A stretch of DNA of 52,119 bases from Candidatus Thorarchaeota archaeon (lineage in GTDB: Archaea; Asgardarchaeota; Thorarchaeia; Thorarchaeales; Thorarchaeaceae), in assembly GCA_018335335.1 (NCBI GenBank), contig JAGXKG010000009.1, forward strand, positions 1 to 52,119. The letters are read 5' to 3'. Under the pieces are notes generated by a model. The model did not search any database. It was not told the origin of the DNA and saw only the letters and a program-made list of their open reading frames with translations. Position numbers and translations under genes: made by a program. Below are positions 9,202 to 18,047 of the stretch, in pieces; within the stretch, counting starts at the first letter, position 1, and each line of letters opens with the position of its first letter.

Positions 9202-9240
9202 GGCCCACAATACAGGTTCAAACGACCGGTTATGTGGGCC
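9202..9240. terminator. Stem-loop between convergent genes, plus adjacent palindrome
   Basis: GGCCCACA (9202-9209) pairs perfectly with TGTGGGCC (9233-9240) around a 23-base loop. A second element, the 16-base perfect palindrome ATTTAGCATGCTAAAT (9260-9275), touches the stop codon of the minus-strand gene. Their position between convergent stops suggests transcription termination for both genes, though no long T-run follows. Confidence 0.45.
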
Positions 9241-9274
9241 TCCTTCGCGTCAAGAAATCATTTAGCATGCTAAA

Positions 9275-9940
9275 TCAGAGTGGAGAGCCACATTTCCCAC
9301 AGAATTTGTCTTCTGCAGAATACGGTTCTCCACATTCGGTGCAAAAGCCACCCTCACCACCGCCAGCCGATGCTTGTGCGGGTTCTGCTCCGGGCTGCAG
9401 TGGAGCTCCACATTGAGGGCAGGAAAGCTTGCCAGCAGTTGCTGCTCCACAGTACGGGCACTTACCTTTCTCCTTTGCGCCGCGGATATTCGCTATAATA
9501 GTTGGAATGACCTTCTTTTGTTTAAAATCGAAACGCATGTTGCCGCCAGATTCCAGCTCAATTATGAGCTCGTCACCGCTTTGTTGAGCTTGAGCGACAG
9601 CGATTATGGGCACCGCCACACTATCTGTATCCCCGTCCTCCGTTTTGTTTATGTAGGAATCACGATTCCACGAAGTAACAGCACCGAGCACGGCTGCCGC
9701 GCCCATACCCCTTCCGAATCTTCGCAAAGCACGGCCACCAATACCCCCGACTTCACTACCTATTGCACTTAGAGCTGCGGCCCCTGCAATAGCACCGGCT
9801 ATTCCGCCTACCTTCTTTAGCTTTCCCCATCGAGAGGGTTTCTTCTTCCATACAAGGCGAACATCGGTTAGCTGAACAGTCCCGTCTTCGCCATCGAATT
9901 TTACGTTTTCTTCGCGGACCATCGTCTCTTCGTGTTGCAT
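9275..9940 (-). CDS. PH/GRAM-like N-terminal region with two C-terminal zinc ribbons
   Basis: A protein of about 221 residues with no assigned function. The N-terminal part (VREENVKFDG...GTVQLTDVRLVW, then a later strand FDFKQKKV) has the strand pattern of small PH/GRAM-like domains. It is interrupted by a glycine/alanine-rich stretch (KKVGGIAGAIAGAAALSAIG...) that could be a short membrane-associating insertion. The C terminus carries two zinc ribbons: CPYCG...CPQCG and CTECG...CGKCG. The frame stays open to an ATT at 10006, but the ATG at 9940 (MQHEETMVREE) or the next one at 9922 is the likely start. The combination suggests an adaptor binding a membrane or a protein partner. The PH-like call is tentative. 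Confidence 0.7.
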   Translation of the reverse strand: MQHEETMVREENVKFDGEDGTVQLTDVRLVWKKKPSRWGKLKKVGGIAGAIAGAAALSAIGSEVGGIGGRALRRFGRGMGAAAVLGAVTSWNRDSYINKTEDGDTDSVAVPIIAVAQAQQSGDELIIELESGGNMRFDFKQKKVIPTIIANIRGAKEKGKCPYCGAATAGKLSCPQCGAPLQPGAEPAQASAGGGEGGFCTECGEPYSAEDKFCGKCGSPL

Positions 9941-10137
9941 AGTCTGGAGGCGATTATTATCGCCAAATGATACGTGTAAGAATCCAGGTGGTCTTCTTCT
10001 GGGCAATTATAGCACCTAAATTCTAATCGAAAGTTGACGTATTAATCTTATTGGCTTTAGACGCTCTGTAACTGTTTCAAATAGAGAATCAATGATAGAT
10101 CATGCGGTATCCATGTTCAAGACGAGCAAAAAGCTGG

Positions 10138-11712
10138 TCAGGATAGTGGAATTGTGAAACTGAATGTAGATCCATTCCCAGGTTCGCTTTCGACAAATAT
10201 CTCTCCACCCTGCATTTCCACAAATGAACGGGTTATCCAAAGTCCCAGTCCCGTCCCATCTATTTTGGTTGTTTGGGGATTTTCCGCTCGAAAGAATTTA
10301 GAGAATAGTTTTTCCATTTCTTCGTCGGATAATCCAATACCGTTGTCCGACACATCAACCCGAACATAATCTGCTTCAGACGCTGCAGTGACGGTGATGT
10401 TTCCACCAGGGGGGGTGTATTTGTGAGCGTTCGAGACGAGATTCAGAATGATTTGTGAAGTTTTTCTCTCATCCGCTTCAACCTTTGGCAAATCCTTAGG
10501 GATTTCAATCGATAAATTCTGATCCTTCTTTTCCATCCGTGGCCGCATCCCATCCACAACGTCCTCAACAACAGTAGTGAGATTAAATTCCTTGATATCA
10601 AGTTTCACAGCTCCTGCTTCAATGCGTGAAACATCCATGAGCTCATCAACGAGCTCAGAAAGGTAATCCGCATTTCGAGATACAATTTCGAGGAAATCCC
10701 GTTGTTCGTTTGTGATCTTACCAGTATCACCTTCTAACATCAGCTCAACATAGCCTATGATTGATGTAAGAGGAGTACGGAATTCATGAGTGACTAATGA
10801 AACGAATTCTGACTTCAAACGCTCAGCCTCCCGTTCTGGACTGATATCTCGAAATACAATCAGTTCTCCTACATATTCATCTTCAGTATCTCGAACCGAG
10901 GCTGAATAGACCTGGAACTCTCTTCGAACAGGCCATTCCTGGATGAAAGTCATCTTTTCGGAATTCTCGGATTCGGACTCATCCAAAATAAGATCGATAA
11001 TTCTTTCATTTCCGAAAACTCGCCTCCAATGTTCTGCGTGGTCAGCATAATGATGATTCAAAACTCCATTTTGAGTCACTGAGAACATCTTGCAAAAGGA
11101 TTCATTGACTCTGAGTATCTCTCCCGCTGGAGAAAGAAGCATCATACCATCATTTGCTGCATCCAGCATAGCACTCATTTGGCTTCTCGCTTGATCGAGT
11201 GCTTTAGCTATCTCAGTTAGTTGTGCCATTGGCTCAGTGAAATCGTCTTCAATAACTTGATTGGGGTTCTCATACTGCGGAAATGTCTCAGTCGAGGTTT
11301 CTTCCTCTGTGATATCCGTCTTGATTACTAGAAAATGTGTGATACTGCCGGTTTTGTCAGTGATTGGTTTGATTTCAACTGCCTCTAGGTACCTGCTACC
11401 ATCTTTTCGCTGATTGACTACCTGACCCTCCCACGTTGCACCACTTCGAATAGTAGACCAAACCTCGATATAGAAGGAGCGATTCTGGCGCTCCCATCTT
11501 AGGAGCTTCATTTGAGTTCCAAGGACCTCTTCGAGTGAATATCCACTCAACTCGGAATAACTCTCATTGGTCCAGACAACCGTGCCTTCAGTATTCGTCA
11601 AAACAAGAGCTGCACCATCAACTGCTGAATTCAATATCTGCTTCCATTTGTCATTGGTGATGGTATCAGGCCGTTCATCCATCCGAATCACCGCATTACT
11701 TCCCGAATCCAT
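10138..11712 (-). CDS. Cytosolic PAS-PAS sensor histidine kinase
   Basis: A 524-residue two-component kinase without membrane segments. PAS domain 1 covers about residues 25-150 and a second PAS domain about 170-290. The HisKA dimerisation domain has the phospho-accepting H309 in THEFRTPL. The HATPase domain follows, with N-box NLVSNAHKY, G1 DNGIGL and G2 GTGLGLW. PAS domains typically sense small molecules, redox state or light; the ligand is not visible here. The ATG at 11712 overlaps the upstream helicase gene by 25 bases. A second possible ATG (11682), preceded by GGTGAT, lies just after the helicase stop. Either way the two genes are translationally coupled, and the receiver protein sits upstream of the helicase. 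Confidence 0.93.
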   Translation of the reverse strand: MDSGSNAVIRMDERPDTITNDKWKQILNSAVDGAALVLTNTEGTVVWTNESYSELSGYSLEEVLGTQMKLLRWERQNRSFYIEVWSTIRSGATWEGQVVNQRKDGSRYLEAVEIKPITDKTGSITHFLVIKTDITEEETSTETFPQYENPNQVIEDDFTEPMAQLTEIAKALDQARSQMSAMLDAANDGMMLLSPAGEILRVNESFCKMFSVTQNGVLNHHYADHAEHWRRVFGNERIIDLILDESESENSEKMTFIQEWPVRREFQVYSASVRDTEDEYVGELIVFRDISPEREAERLKSEFVSLVTHEFRTPLTSIIGYVELMLEGDTGKITNEQRDFLEIVSRNADYLSELVDELMDVSRIEAGAVKLDIKEFNLTTVVEDVVDGMRPRMEKKDQNLSIEIPKDLPKVEADERKTSQIILNLVSNAHKYTPPGGNITVTAASEADYVRVDVSDNGIGLSDEEMEKLFSKFFRAENPQTTKIDGTGLGLWITRSFVEMQGGEIFVESEPGNGSTFSFTIPLS

Positions 11713-14700
11713 CCTTCTACAATCCTAACATCACATCCCTCTAGCAATTTGACAAGATGGCTCCTCAATTTGGTTGGAGAGTAATCACGAGGGTCTTTAA
11801 CATAGATGAATGGACTGTGATCAGATCCACTAGAATATTCTCCTGTCAGAGGGTTTACAGAGAAGCTGTTGGAGTGCTTCCTTGAAACAACACTGCTGCG
11901 TTTCCATTTCTCAGTTCTTCTATCAAATGTGACCTGACTGGTGCTTCCATAGGCTTTGACTAATTCGTAGATATGTGTAATCTTATTTCGAGCCATCATC
12001 AGTTCCACAGCGAGCTTGATTCTCTCTTCATTACTAAAAATACTCAAATCTGCTTTCCGTATTTTTCTGATAAGAGAATCATCGAATTTACTATCTTCCA
12101 TGTCGCTACTGGCTTGCTTATGCACATCAATGAGCAAATCCTGTGTCCGTTTTTCCAGCCGAATAGGAGGCGTATCTTTGTCATGTGAGGGTTTCGAATT
12201 CGAACCCCTTTTGCCAGTATCCTCCCTCCCAGCACCTAGCAAGAACATCATAGCCTCATAACAATCCGTATCCCAACTGTCCAACGCCCTCATTGTTCTA
12301 CCTCTCAATTGCTGCCATGCTGTAACATTCCTGGTAGCAGTTGCGTCGATAAGAAGATTAGGCGTGGTCACATCCCAACCTGTTCTGGCCCACCGCGAGA
12401 CAATTACCACATTTACAGGAAGAGACTCTTCGTCGATAATTCGTGCTGCCAAATCGTACATGAGTTGTTGCTTCTTTCCCTGAGCCATCTGAATGACATA
12501 GAACTTCTTCTGCCCCCCGCTTGGCCGTTCAAGTTTGGCTTCAATTGGGTCAGAGAAACGAGAAGCGATAAGAGCGTAATCAAAGAAGCTTCTCATCCAT
12601 TTCTCCAAATGTGGGTAACTGTCATCCAAACGCGAAAACAGAGTGTCTTGTTCTTCAATATCAAGACCCTTGACAGATTGTTGAAGAGGTAGGAGAACCT
12701 CTTTATCAAACTCTACAGGACGCCATGCTCCGACAACATCCAGATTCGTAATATAATCGTGCATAGTTTCATCAAAATCCTGCCGGAAGGATTGAATTTG
12801 TTCCTGAGATAATTTGATACCTTGTGTAAGAAGACCAAATAACGTGTCACGGAGTTCGATTCCCATAATATCATGTCTTATGAAAGAAGCTATTTTCAGG
12901 GGAATTGGCTCCTTTTTAGAGAATGGCAAATAGATTTCACTGGAGAGCACTGCCATCGGAGAAAACCCTCTTTCTACTATCATTTGAGAGAAGATACCAG
13001 CAACTCCGGAGTAACCGGGTTCAGCTATGTCGCCCTCCCAATCAAGGGTCTTTCCTCTTCCAAAAACGATCACATTGCTCAGATTTCGTGTTTTCCGTTC
13101 CGCTTTAATGATTGAACTGATTGCCTGAACTCTACCCTCACCCATCCGATAATACAGGGACCGTAGGATGTTATACAAACCTGCGATAGTAGTGGCTAGA
13201 ATATCGTCTACCCGCCGTCCCAGTTCTTTCTTCGTCGGAATTGCTTCATATGTTTCCAGAAAAGATTCAGCATCAATATGCTGCCCAAAGCCGTTCATTC
13301 TGAGCTTGGATAGCATACTTGAATTACGAACAACCCCAAGGAGGCTTGCACGGACATCATTGAATTTGATGAGAAGTCTACCAAATCTGATCCTCACATC
13401 TTGTTTGACTTCTTCCAAGTCACCAACTAGTTTCCTGCGAATAAGGGCTTCATCTGACATGTTCTTGGCGATTTGAATCATACTGATTAGAGAAAGCTCG
13501 TTGAGCCCCAACTCACCACCTTTCTTCCAACTCCTGAGTCGAGACCTGATTGCATCTTTCTGATCCTTACGATAAGAATACATATCGAGAATATCCTGAG
13601 CAATGGTCATTCTTTGTTTGAATGGAATATCAGCAAAGATAGTTCGCAAGAAATCAGATCCTAGAAGATTGATGTAATCCCTGAGAAGAGACTTATATCG
13701 ACTTAACAGCGAACGGATATCTTGTTCTCTATCAGAGTAGGTGAAAGGTACTCCAAACTCTCCAAACGGTGCCACAAACCCATATGCGATGAGGTCAACG
13801 GGTGGTACTATATAAACCAGCTCTAGGCCGAGTTCTTCAAAGCGCTCACGAAACGCTTTGGCTGTGCCTGAGAAGCCTATGAGCCCTTCTACAGTGCCAT
13901 CTTCAAGCCACTCAACTAGTAACCTTGCGACGGCCGCTGAAACCCCATCCATATCCTGTACAACTTTATGCACTTCATCCAGAATAACATATCTCGTGTT
14001 ACTACCCTGAAGAAAACGCTCCACCGATATTTGATCAAATCCACCTTTGCCCTTGGGCGATCCTAACTGTGCAAGACCAGCATAGGTCATAATTAGAACC
14101 ACAGGTGGAGTCTTTGATTCATCACGCTTCGTCGTATAATCACTCGGTGTGCCTGCAAAGACATCATCAGGTGAAAGGTGGAGTCCGACGGATTTGTAAC
14201 AGAGTTCGCGAACCCATTGCTGCTCATAGTTCATAGTGGGTACAAGCACGAGAATCGACTCACCCGGAGAAGCATTCTTGAGCCAATCCTGAATGGCCAT
14301 CATGCCAATCAGTGTCTTTCCAGACCCTGTAGGTGCTTCAATGAGAGGGCCTTGGTACCCATAACCACGGAATATAGTATAGGCATCACGTTGATACGGT
14401 CGGGGAATTGATGAGCCAATCAAATCGCTGTAATGCCACCGTTCTATTTCAGCCATTTCTGCTTCAGGAGTAACAAGGTCACTAATCGTAGCAAGGAAAA
14501 GCTCTGAGACCAGTCTACCTGTTCCGGTTATTTCTTCAAAAAAATGTTTGAACTCATCGCTTTTGTTTTCTATATTGGAGATACCTGGGAATCCATTTTC
14601 TTCAAACTCGACATAAAGATCATCTCCCAGAAGAGCCTGCAACCCTGCGTCATCAAGATTGGTGGACTTGTAGGTTCTGTTGGTTCGGGAATAGGTATCA

Positions 14701-15281
14701 TCCGTTTTCGAAAGGTATCCGCTTTCTACAAGACTGTTTAGGTGTCGTTCAATGGTACGATCAGTAGTTTCTTGTAAGAACTCGTGTTTATTGACGTATT
14801 CAGCAAGCTTGCTAACGCTCATAGAATCCAATGATTCTTCCAAAGCCTTAACGATAAGATCTCTGATGAGTTTACCTTTCAGATGAGGTTCCAGCGTAAT
14901 ATGAAGAGGAATGCTTTCGGGCGCCTTAGAATGCATGTAGTTCAATGGTGCATTCAGTGCAATTAGACTCCGCAAAGAGCAAACCAAACCAGCGGTATGT
15001 CCGTCCCTTAGGGCACGACGAAGCGATTGGACTGATTTCTCATAATACTCGAAAAGTGCATAGAAACGGCTCCTCATTCCTGCAGTGAAGCCCTTTTCCA
15101 GACTTGCCTCGAACTCCTTGTGTATTCTAGCAGCAAATGATTGAGCTTGCCAGCAGTCAATAGCTAAAGATTGTTCTTCCTGGAGTTCGATGTCTACTGG
15201 GAAAGGAAGCTTGGTAATCTGTGAGCGCCTATTGTCAAGAAGGTTTTCACTGTCCTTTACCTTGGCTTCTCTTTTTGTCAC
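11688..15281 (-). CDS. Large SF2 helicase/ATPase with N-terminal winged-helix region
   Basis: A 1197-residue superfamily II DNA/RNA helicase-like ATPase. Motif I is APTGSGKT (K322), motif II is DEVH (D435-H438), motif III is FSGTA. Motifs V-VI lie near the C-terminal side (SRWARTGWDV, then QLRGRTMRA at about 991-998), separated by a roughly 380-residue helical insertion between the RecA-like halves. Residues about 125-205 look like a winged helix (TDRTIERHLNSLVESGYL). The frame opens at an ATG (15305), but AAGGAGGT placed 7 bases before GTG 15281 makes that GTG the likely start (VTKREAK). The exact subfamily is not recognised; type III restriction Res subunits and defence-associated helicases share this layout, but no nuclease or methylase is adjacent. 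It lies between a receiver gene and a histidine kinase gene. Confidence 0.88.
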   Translation of the reverse strand: MTKREAKVKDSENLLDNRRSQITKLPFPVDIELQEEQSLAIDCWQAQSFAARIHKEFEASLEKGFTAGMRSRFYALFEYYEKSVQSLRRALRDGHTAGLVCSLRSLIALNAPLNYMHSKAPESIPLHITLEPHLKGKLIRDLIVKALEESLDSMSVSKLAEYVNKHEFLQETTDRTIERHLNSLVESGYLSKTDDTYSRTNRTYKSTNLDDAGLQALLGDDLYVEFEENGFPGISNIENKSDEFKHFFEEITGTGRLVSELFLATISDLVTPEAEMAEIERWHYSDLIGSSIPRPYQRDAYTIFRGYGYQGPLIEAPTGSGKTLIGMMAIQDWLKNASPGESILVLVPTMNYEQQWVRELCYKSVGLHLSPDDVFAGTPSDYTTKRDESKTPPVVLIMTYAGLAQLGSPKGKGGFDQISVERFLQGSNTRYVILDEVHKVVQDMDGVSAAVARLLVEWLEDGTVEGLIGFSGTAKAFRERFEELGLELVYIVPPVDLIAYGFVAPFGEFGVPFTYSDREQDIRSLLSRYKSLLRDYINLLGSDFLRTIFADIPFKQRMTIAQDILDMYSYRKDQKDAIRSRLRSWKKGGELGLNELSLISMIQIAKNMSDEALIRRKLVGDLEEVKQDVRIRFGRLLIKFNDVRASLLGVVRNSSMLSKLRMNGFGQHIDAESFLETYEAIPTKKELGRRVDDILATTIAGLYNILRSLYYRMGEGRVQAISSIIKAERKTRNLSNVIVFGRGKTLDWEGDIAEPGYSGVAGIFSQMIVERGFSPMAVLSSEIYLPFSKKEPIPLKIASFIRHDIMGIELRDTLFGLLTQGIKLSQEQIQSFRQDFDETMHDYITNLDVVGAWRPVEFDKEVLLPLQQSVKGLDIEEQDTLFSRLDDSYPHLEKWMRSFFDYALIASRFSDPIEAKLERPSGGQKKFYVIQMAQGKKQQLMYDLAARIIDEESLPVNVVIVSRWARTGWDVTTPNLLIDATATRNVTAWQQLRGRTMRALDSWDTDCYEAMMFLLGAGREDTGKRGSNSKPSHDKDTPPIRLEKRTQDLLIDVHKQASSDMEDSKFDDSLIRKIRKADLSIFSNEERIKLAVELMMARNKITHIYELVKAYGSTSQVTFDRRTEKWKRSSVVSRKHSNSFSVNPLTGEYSSGSDHSPFIYVKDPRDYSPTKLRSHLVKLLEGCDVRIVEGWIREVMR

Positions 15282-15365
15282 ACACAGTACCTCCTTAGTG
15301 AGCATAAACCCATGAGAGTCTATAGCTACGTATAGAAAACCGATTTGTAAACCTTCAGTATAGTA

Positions 15366-16022
15366 CTAAGTTTGCTCTACTGACTCTGCCTGGGCAGCAC
15401 GCCGTTCCTTCAGAAGAGATACATTGATTCGTTCTATCAATTCAGTGGGGCTAAATGGTTTTGTTATGTAGTCATCCGCACCCGCAGTAAGACCTTCCAT
15501 CATATCTTGTTCCTCAGATTTTGAAGTTAGCATGATTGCCACTGGAGCGTTCTTGCCCATCTTCTTTTTTATCTCAGATACTACCTCGTAGCCGTTTTTC
15601 TTGGGCATCATGACATCAACGAGCATGACATCTGGGTGCTTATCAAGAACAGTGTCTATACCTTGGGCTCCATTTTGTGCCGTAATTACCCGAAAACCCT
15701 CCCTAGAAAGCTTGATGCGGATAAGACGAAGAATATCCTCTTCATCATCGATTGCTACAACACGTGTCTTTCTCCGGCTTTTCTTCTCTGTGGGGCGTAT
15801 AGGTGCTTCTTGAATACCGCGAGCAACAAGTACGGCGCTCAAAGAGTAAGCCAGAAAAGCTACTGCAAGCTGGAGATACCATTCAGCCGGACCAATATCT
15901 AGAAGCGGAGGAAAAGGCAACAAATCAAAAGTTTGACGCAAGAAAGGAAAAAAACCAAGAAGGGTACCAAGGAGGATCAGTATTGCAGCTGCAAGAATGA
16001 CTACTGGTTTCCTTCGCGCCAT
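15366..16022 (-). CDS. Membrane-anchored response-regulator receiver protein
   Basis: A 218-residue protein with two N-terminal membrane segments (about 7-29 and 48-68), then a basic linker and a complete receiver domain (86-210). Receiver residues are intact: acidic pair D92/D93, phospho-acceptor D136 in LVDVMMP, T166 and K188. There is no output domain after the receiver. So it is a receiver tethered to the membrane by its own N terminus, an uncommon design. The helicase starts 84 bases downstream on the same strand and the kinase follows, so the kinase is the obvious phosphodonor. Output could be through protein contact with the helicase or another partner; this is inference. Confidence 0.9.
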   Translation of the reverse strand: MARRKPVVILAAAILILLGTLLGFFPFLRQTFDLLPFPPLLDIGPAEWYLQLAVAFLAYSLSAVLVARGIQEAPIRPTEKKSRRKTRVVAIDDEEDILRLIRIKLSREGFRVITAQNGAQGIDTVLDKHPDVMLVDVMMPKKNGYEVVSEIKKKMGKNAPVAIMLTSKSEEQDMMEGLTAGADDYITKPFSPTELIERINVSLLKERRAAQAESVEQT

Positions 16023-16174
16023 GAGAGGGTAACTCCATTAAAGACCTCCATGAAACACATATAAACAAATCACAATGAGAAAAATACCTGAATCCAGTTT
16101 TGGATTGACCAAGCTGGACTTCCTTCGAGAGGAATTTAAGGGAGCATGCGGTCTAACCGCAAGGAGATATTTAC

Positions 16175-17056
16175 ATGACAATCGAAAAGATAGCAGTATT
16201 AGGAGCTGGACAGATGGGGAACGGAATAGCCCAAGTCTGTGCTCAAGCCGGATACAACGTAGCAATGCGGGACATCAAGCAGGAATTCTTGGACAGTGGA
16301 ATGAAAACAATTCGGAAGAATCTTGAACGAGGATTGAAGAAAGATAAAATAACCAAAGAAGAAATCGAAGAAATCCTAGACTCGATAAATCCCGTCATTG
16401 ATTTGGAAGAAGCCGTAAGTGATGCAGATCTCATCATTGAAGCTGTGCCAGAAATAGTGAAGCTAAAATTGGAAGTTTGGGAGGATGTAGAAGGCCTCGC
16501 AAAGGAGGAGGCAGTATTCGCGTCAAACACCTCAAGTATCAGTATCACACAGATGGGTGCCGTAACAAAGAGGCCAGAGAAATTCATCGGCATGCACTTC
16601 TTCAACCCTGTTCCGGTCATGAAACTGATCGAAATCATTCGGGGAGCCGCCACAGATGATGACACAGTCGAAGTCATCGAAAGTGTTGCTGCTGAACTCG
16701 GAAAAGAGACGGTCCTTGTTGAAGAGGCACCAGGTTTCGCTGTTAATCGGTTGCTGGTACCAGCCATAAACGAGGCAATCTTCGCTATTCAAGAAGGGGT
16801 TGCCAGCGTTGCTGATATGGATAAATCAATCGAATTGGGGCTGAACTGGCCTATGGGACCACTCAAGCTGGCTGATTTCGTAGGACTTGACACCCTGCTA
16901 CATATAGCGGATTACTTCGTTGAAGAGTTTAAAGATTCGAAATATCGAGCACCGCCATTGTTGAGAAAGCTAGTACGGGCTGGATGGGTAGGTCGGAAGG
17001 CAGGCAAAGGGTTCTATGATTATTCAGGAGATAAGCCAGAACCATTAGAATTCTAA
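16175..17056 (+). CDS. hbd: 3-hydroxyacyl-CoA (3-hydroxybutyryl-CoA) dehydrogenase
   Basis: NAD(P)-dependent oxidoreductase interconverting (S)-3-hydroxyacyl-CoA and 3-ketoacyl-CoA, used in beta-oxidation or in butyryl-CoA-type pathways. The N-terminal Rossmann motif GAGQMGNGIA is at residues 10-19. The catalytic region is HFFNPVP (H141) with E153 in the following helix. The C-terminal dimerisation domain carries the typical NRLLVPAINEA and GPLKLADFVGLD elements. At 293 residues it is a single-domain Hbd/PaaH-type enzyme without a fused crotonase. A CAAGGAGAT ribosome binding site precedes the ATG. It is divergent from the receiver gene and ends in a clean hairpin terminator. Confidence 0.95.
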   Translation: MTIEKIAVLGAGQMGNGIAQVCAQAGYNVAMRDIKQEFLDSGMKTIRKNLERGLKKDKITKEEIEEILDSINPVIDLEEAVSDADLIIEAVPEIVKLKLEVWEDVEGLAKEEAVFASNTSSISITQMGAVTKRPEKFIGMHFFNPVPVMKLIEIIRGAATDDDTVEVIESVAAELGKETVLVEEAPGFAVNRLLVPAINEAIFAIQEGVASVADMDKSIELGLNWPMGPLKLADFVGLDTLLHIADYFVEEFKDSKYRAPPLLRKLVRAGWVGRKAGKGFYDYSGDKPEPLEF

Positions 17057-17086
17057 CTTGGAAGCAACGTTCGAAGTTGTATCCAA

Positions 17087-17109
17087 TCAGGGGGTACACA
17101 ACCCCCTGA
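17087..17109 (+). terminator. Hairpin terminator after the 3-hydroxyacyl-CoA dehydrogenase gene
   Basis: Nine perfect base pairs, TCAGGGGGT with ACCCCCTGA, flank a five-base loop and are followed by CTATCTTTTTCTTT. The stem starts 30 bases after the stop codon. Confidence 0.65.
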
Positions 17110-17177
17110 CTATCTTTTTCTTTCCATCTCAAGTAGACCAAAATTTTTTGACAAAGGCGAAGAATTGAATAGATGCA

Positions 17178-18047
17178 ATGGAGGGTGAGATATCAGTGAT
17201 CCGCATGATGCATGAGGAAACCGAGTATGTAGGTTATGACGGAAAGCGGATGTTCATGCATCTGTGGAAGCCATCTAACGACAAACCTAGAGCACTCATT
17301 GTGGCTATTCACGGACTCGGTAGCCACGGTGGAGATATGAAGAAGATAGGTGAGTTTCTGGCTGAACGAGGGTTAGCAGTATTTGCTCCAGATATGAGAG
17401 GGTTTGGACACTTCGAAGGAATCAAGGGGCACGTAATGGATTTCAACGAATATAACGAAGATATGCACAATATCATTATGCAGGTCAAAGATCAATACAA
17501 GAATAGGTTGACATTTGTGTATGGCCATTCACTGGGAGGTTTGCATGTTGTTCGCTATGCGATAACCTATCCTAACGAAATCGACGGAATGATGCTCTCT
17601 GCTCCGGCTGTTTCTGAAACCCTAGAGATAGGAATGGCAACAAGGCTCGTGGGAAGACTGCTATCAACTCTGAATGTTAAGCGGTACATAGAAAATGGCA
17701 TCAAATTCGAAGAGCTAACGAGGAGTGAAGAAGCTGTAAAGCGGCACAAGCAGGACGAATTGCGTTTCGACAAGGTAACGCCACGCTTTGGCATCGAAGC
17801 ACTGGATGCGAGAGCCGAAGGATTCGAATCAGCGGATCGAATCAGGGTGCCAGTATTGATACAGCAAGGGGGAGAGGACAAGCTAGTATCTTCAGACAAG
17901 AACAAAGAATTCTTTGAGAACATTGATATCAAAGACAAGACATGGAAATTCTACGAGGGTTTCTATCACGAACTCTTCGAGGAACCGCAAAATGAGCAGG
18001 TCCTTTCTGATTTGTATTCCTGGTTGGATAGGAGATTGCCCAGATAA
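17178..18047 (+). CDS. Alpha/beta hydrolase, monoacylglycerol-lipase-like (serine aminopeptidase S33 group)
   Basis: A 289-residue alpha/beta hydrolase of the lysophospholipase/monoglyceride lipase type. Visible are the oxyanion-hole region HGLGSHGG, the nucleophile elbow GHSLGG (S118 from the ATG start), the acid in GGEDKLV and the catalytic histidine in FYHELFEE. No signal peptide, so cytosolic. The ATG at 17178 gives the longest form. The in-frame GTG at 17196 has GGAGGGTGA seven bases before it and may be the true start, matching the start habit of this genome. It probably cleaves fatty acyl esters. Sitting next to a fatty acid oxidation enzyme it could supply acyl chains, but a terminator separates the two genes. 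Confidence 0.88.
   Translation: MEGEISVIRMMHEETEYVGYDGKRMFMHLWKPSNDKPRALIVAIHGLGSHGGDMKKIGEFLAERGLAVFAPDMRGFGHFEGIKGHVMDFNEYNEDMHNIIMQVKDQYKNRLTFVYGHSLGGLHVVRYAITYPNEIDGMMLSAPAVSETLEIGMATRLVGRLLSTLNVKRYIENGIKFEELTRSEEAVKRHKQDELRFDKVTPRFGIEALDARAEGFESADRIRVPVLIQQGGEDKLVSSDKNKEFFENIDIKDKTWKFYEGFYHELFEEPQNEQVLSDLYSWLDRRLPR

Noticed and set aside
9213-9221. GGTTCAAAC resembling a tRNA T-loop
   Set aside because: No acceptor stem, D-arm or anticodon arm can be formed around it; it is the loop of a terminator-like hairpin.
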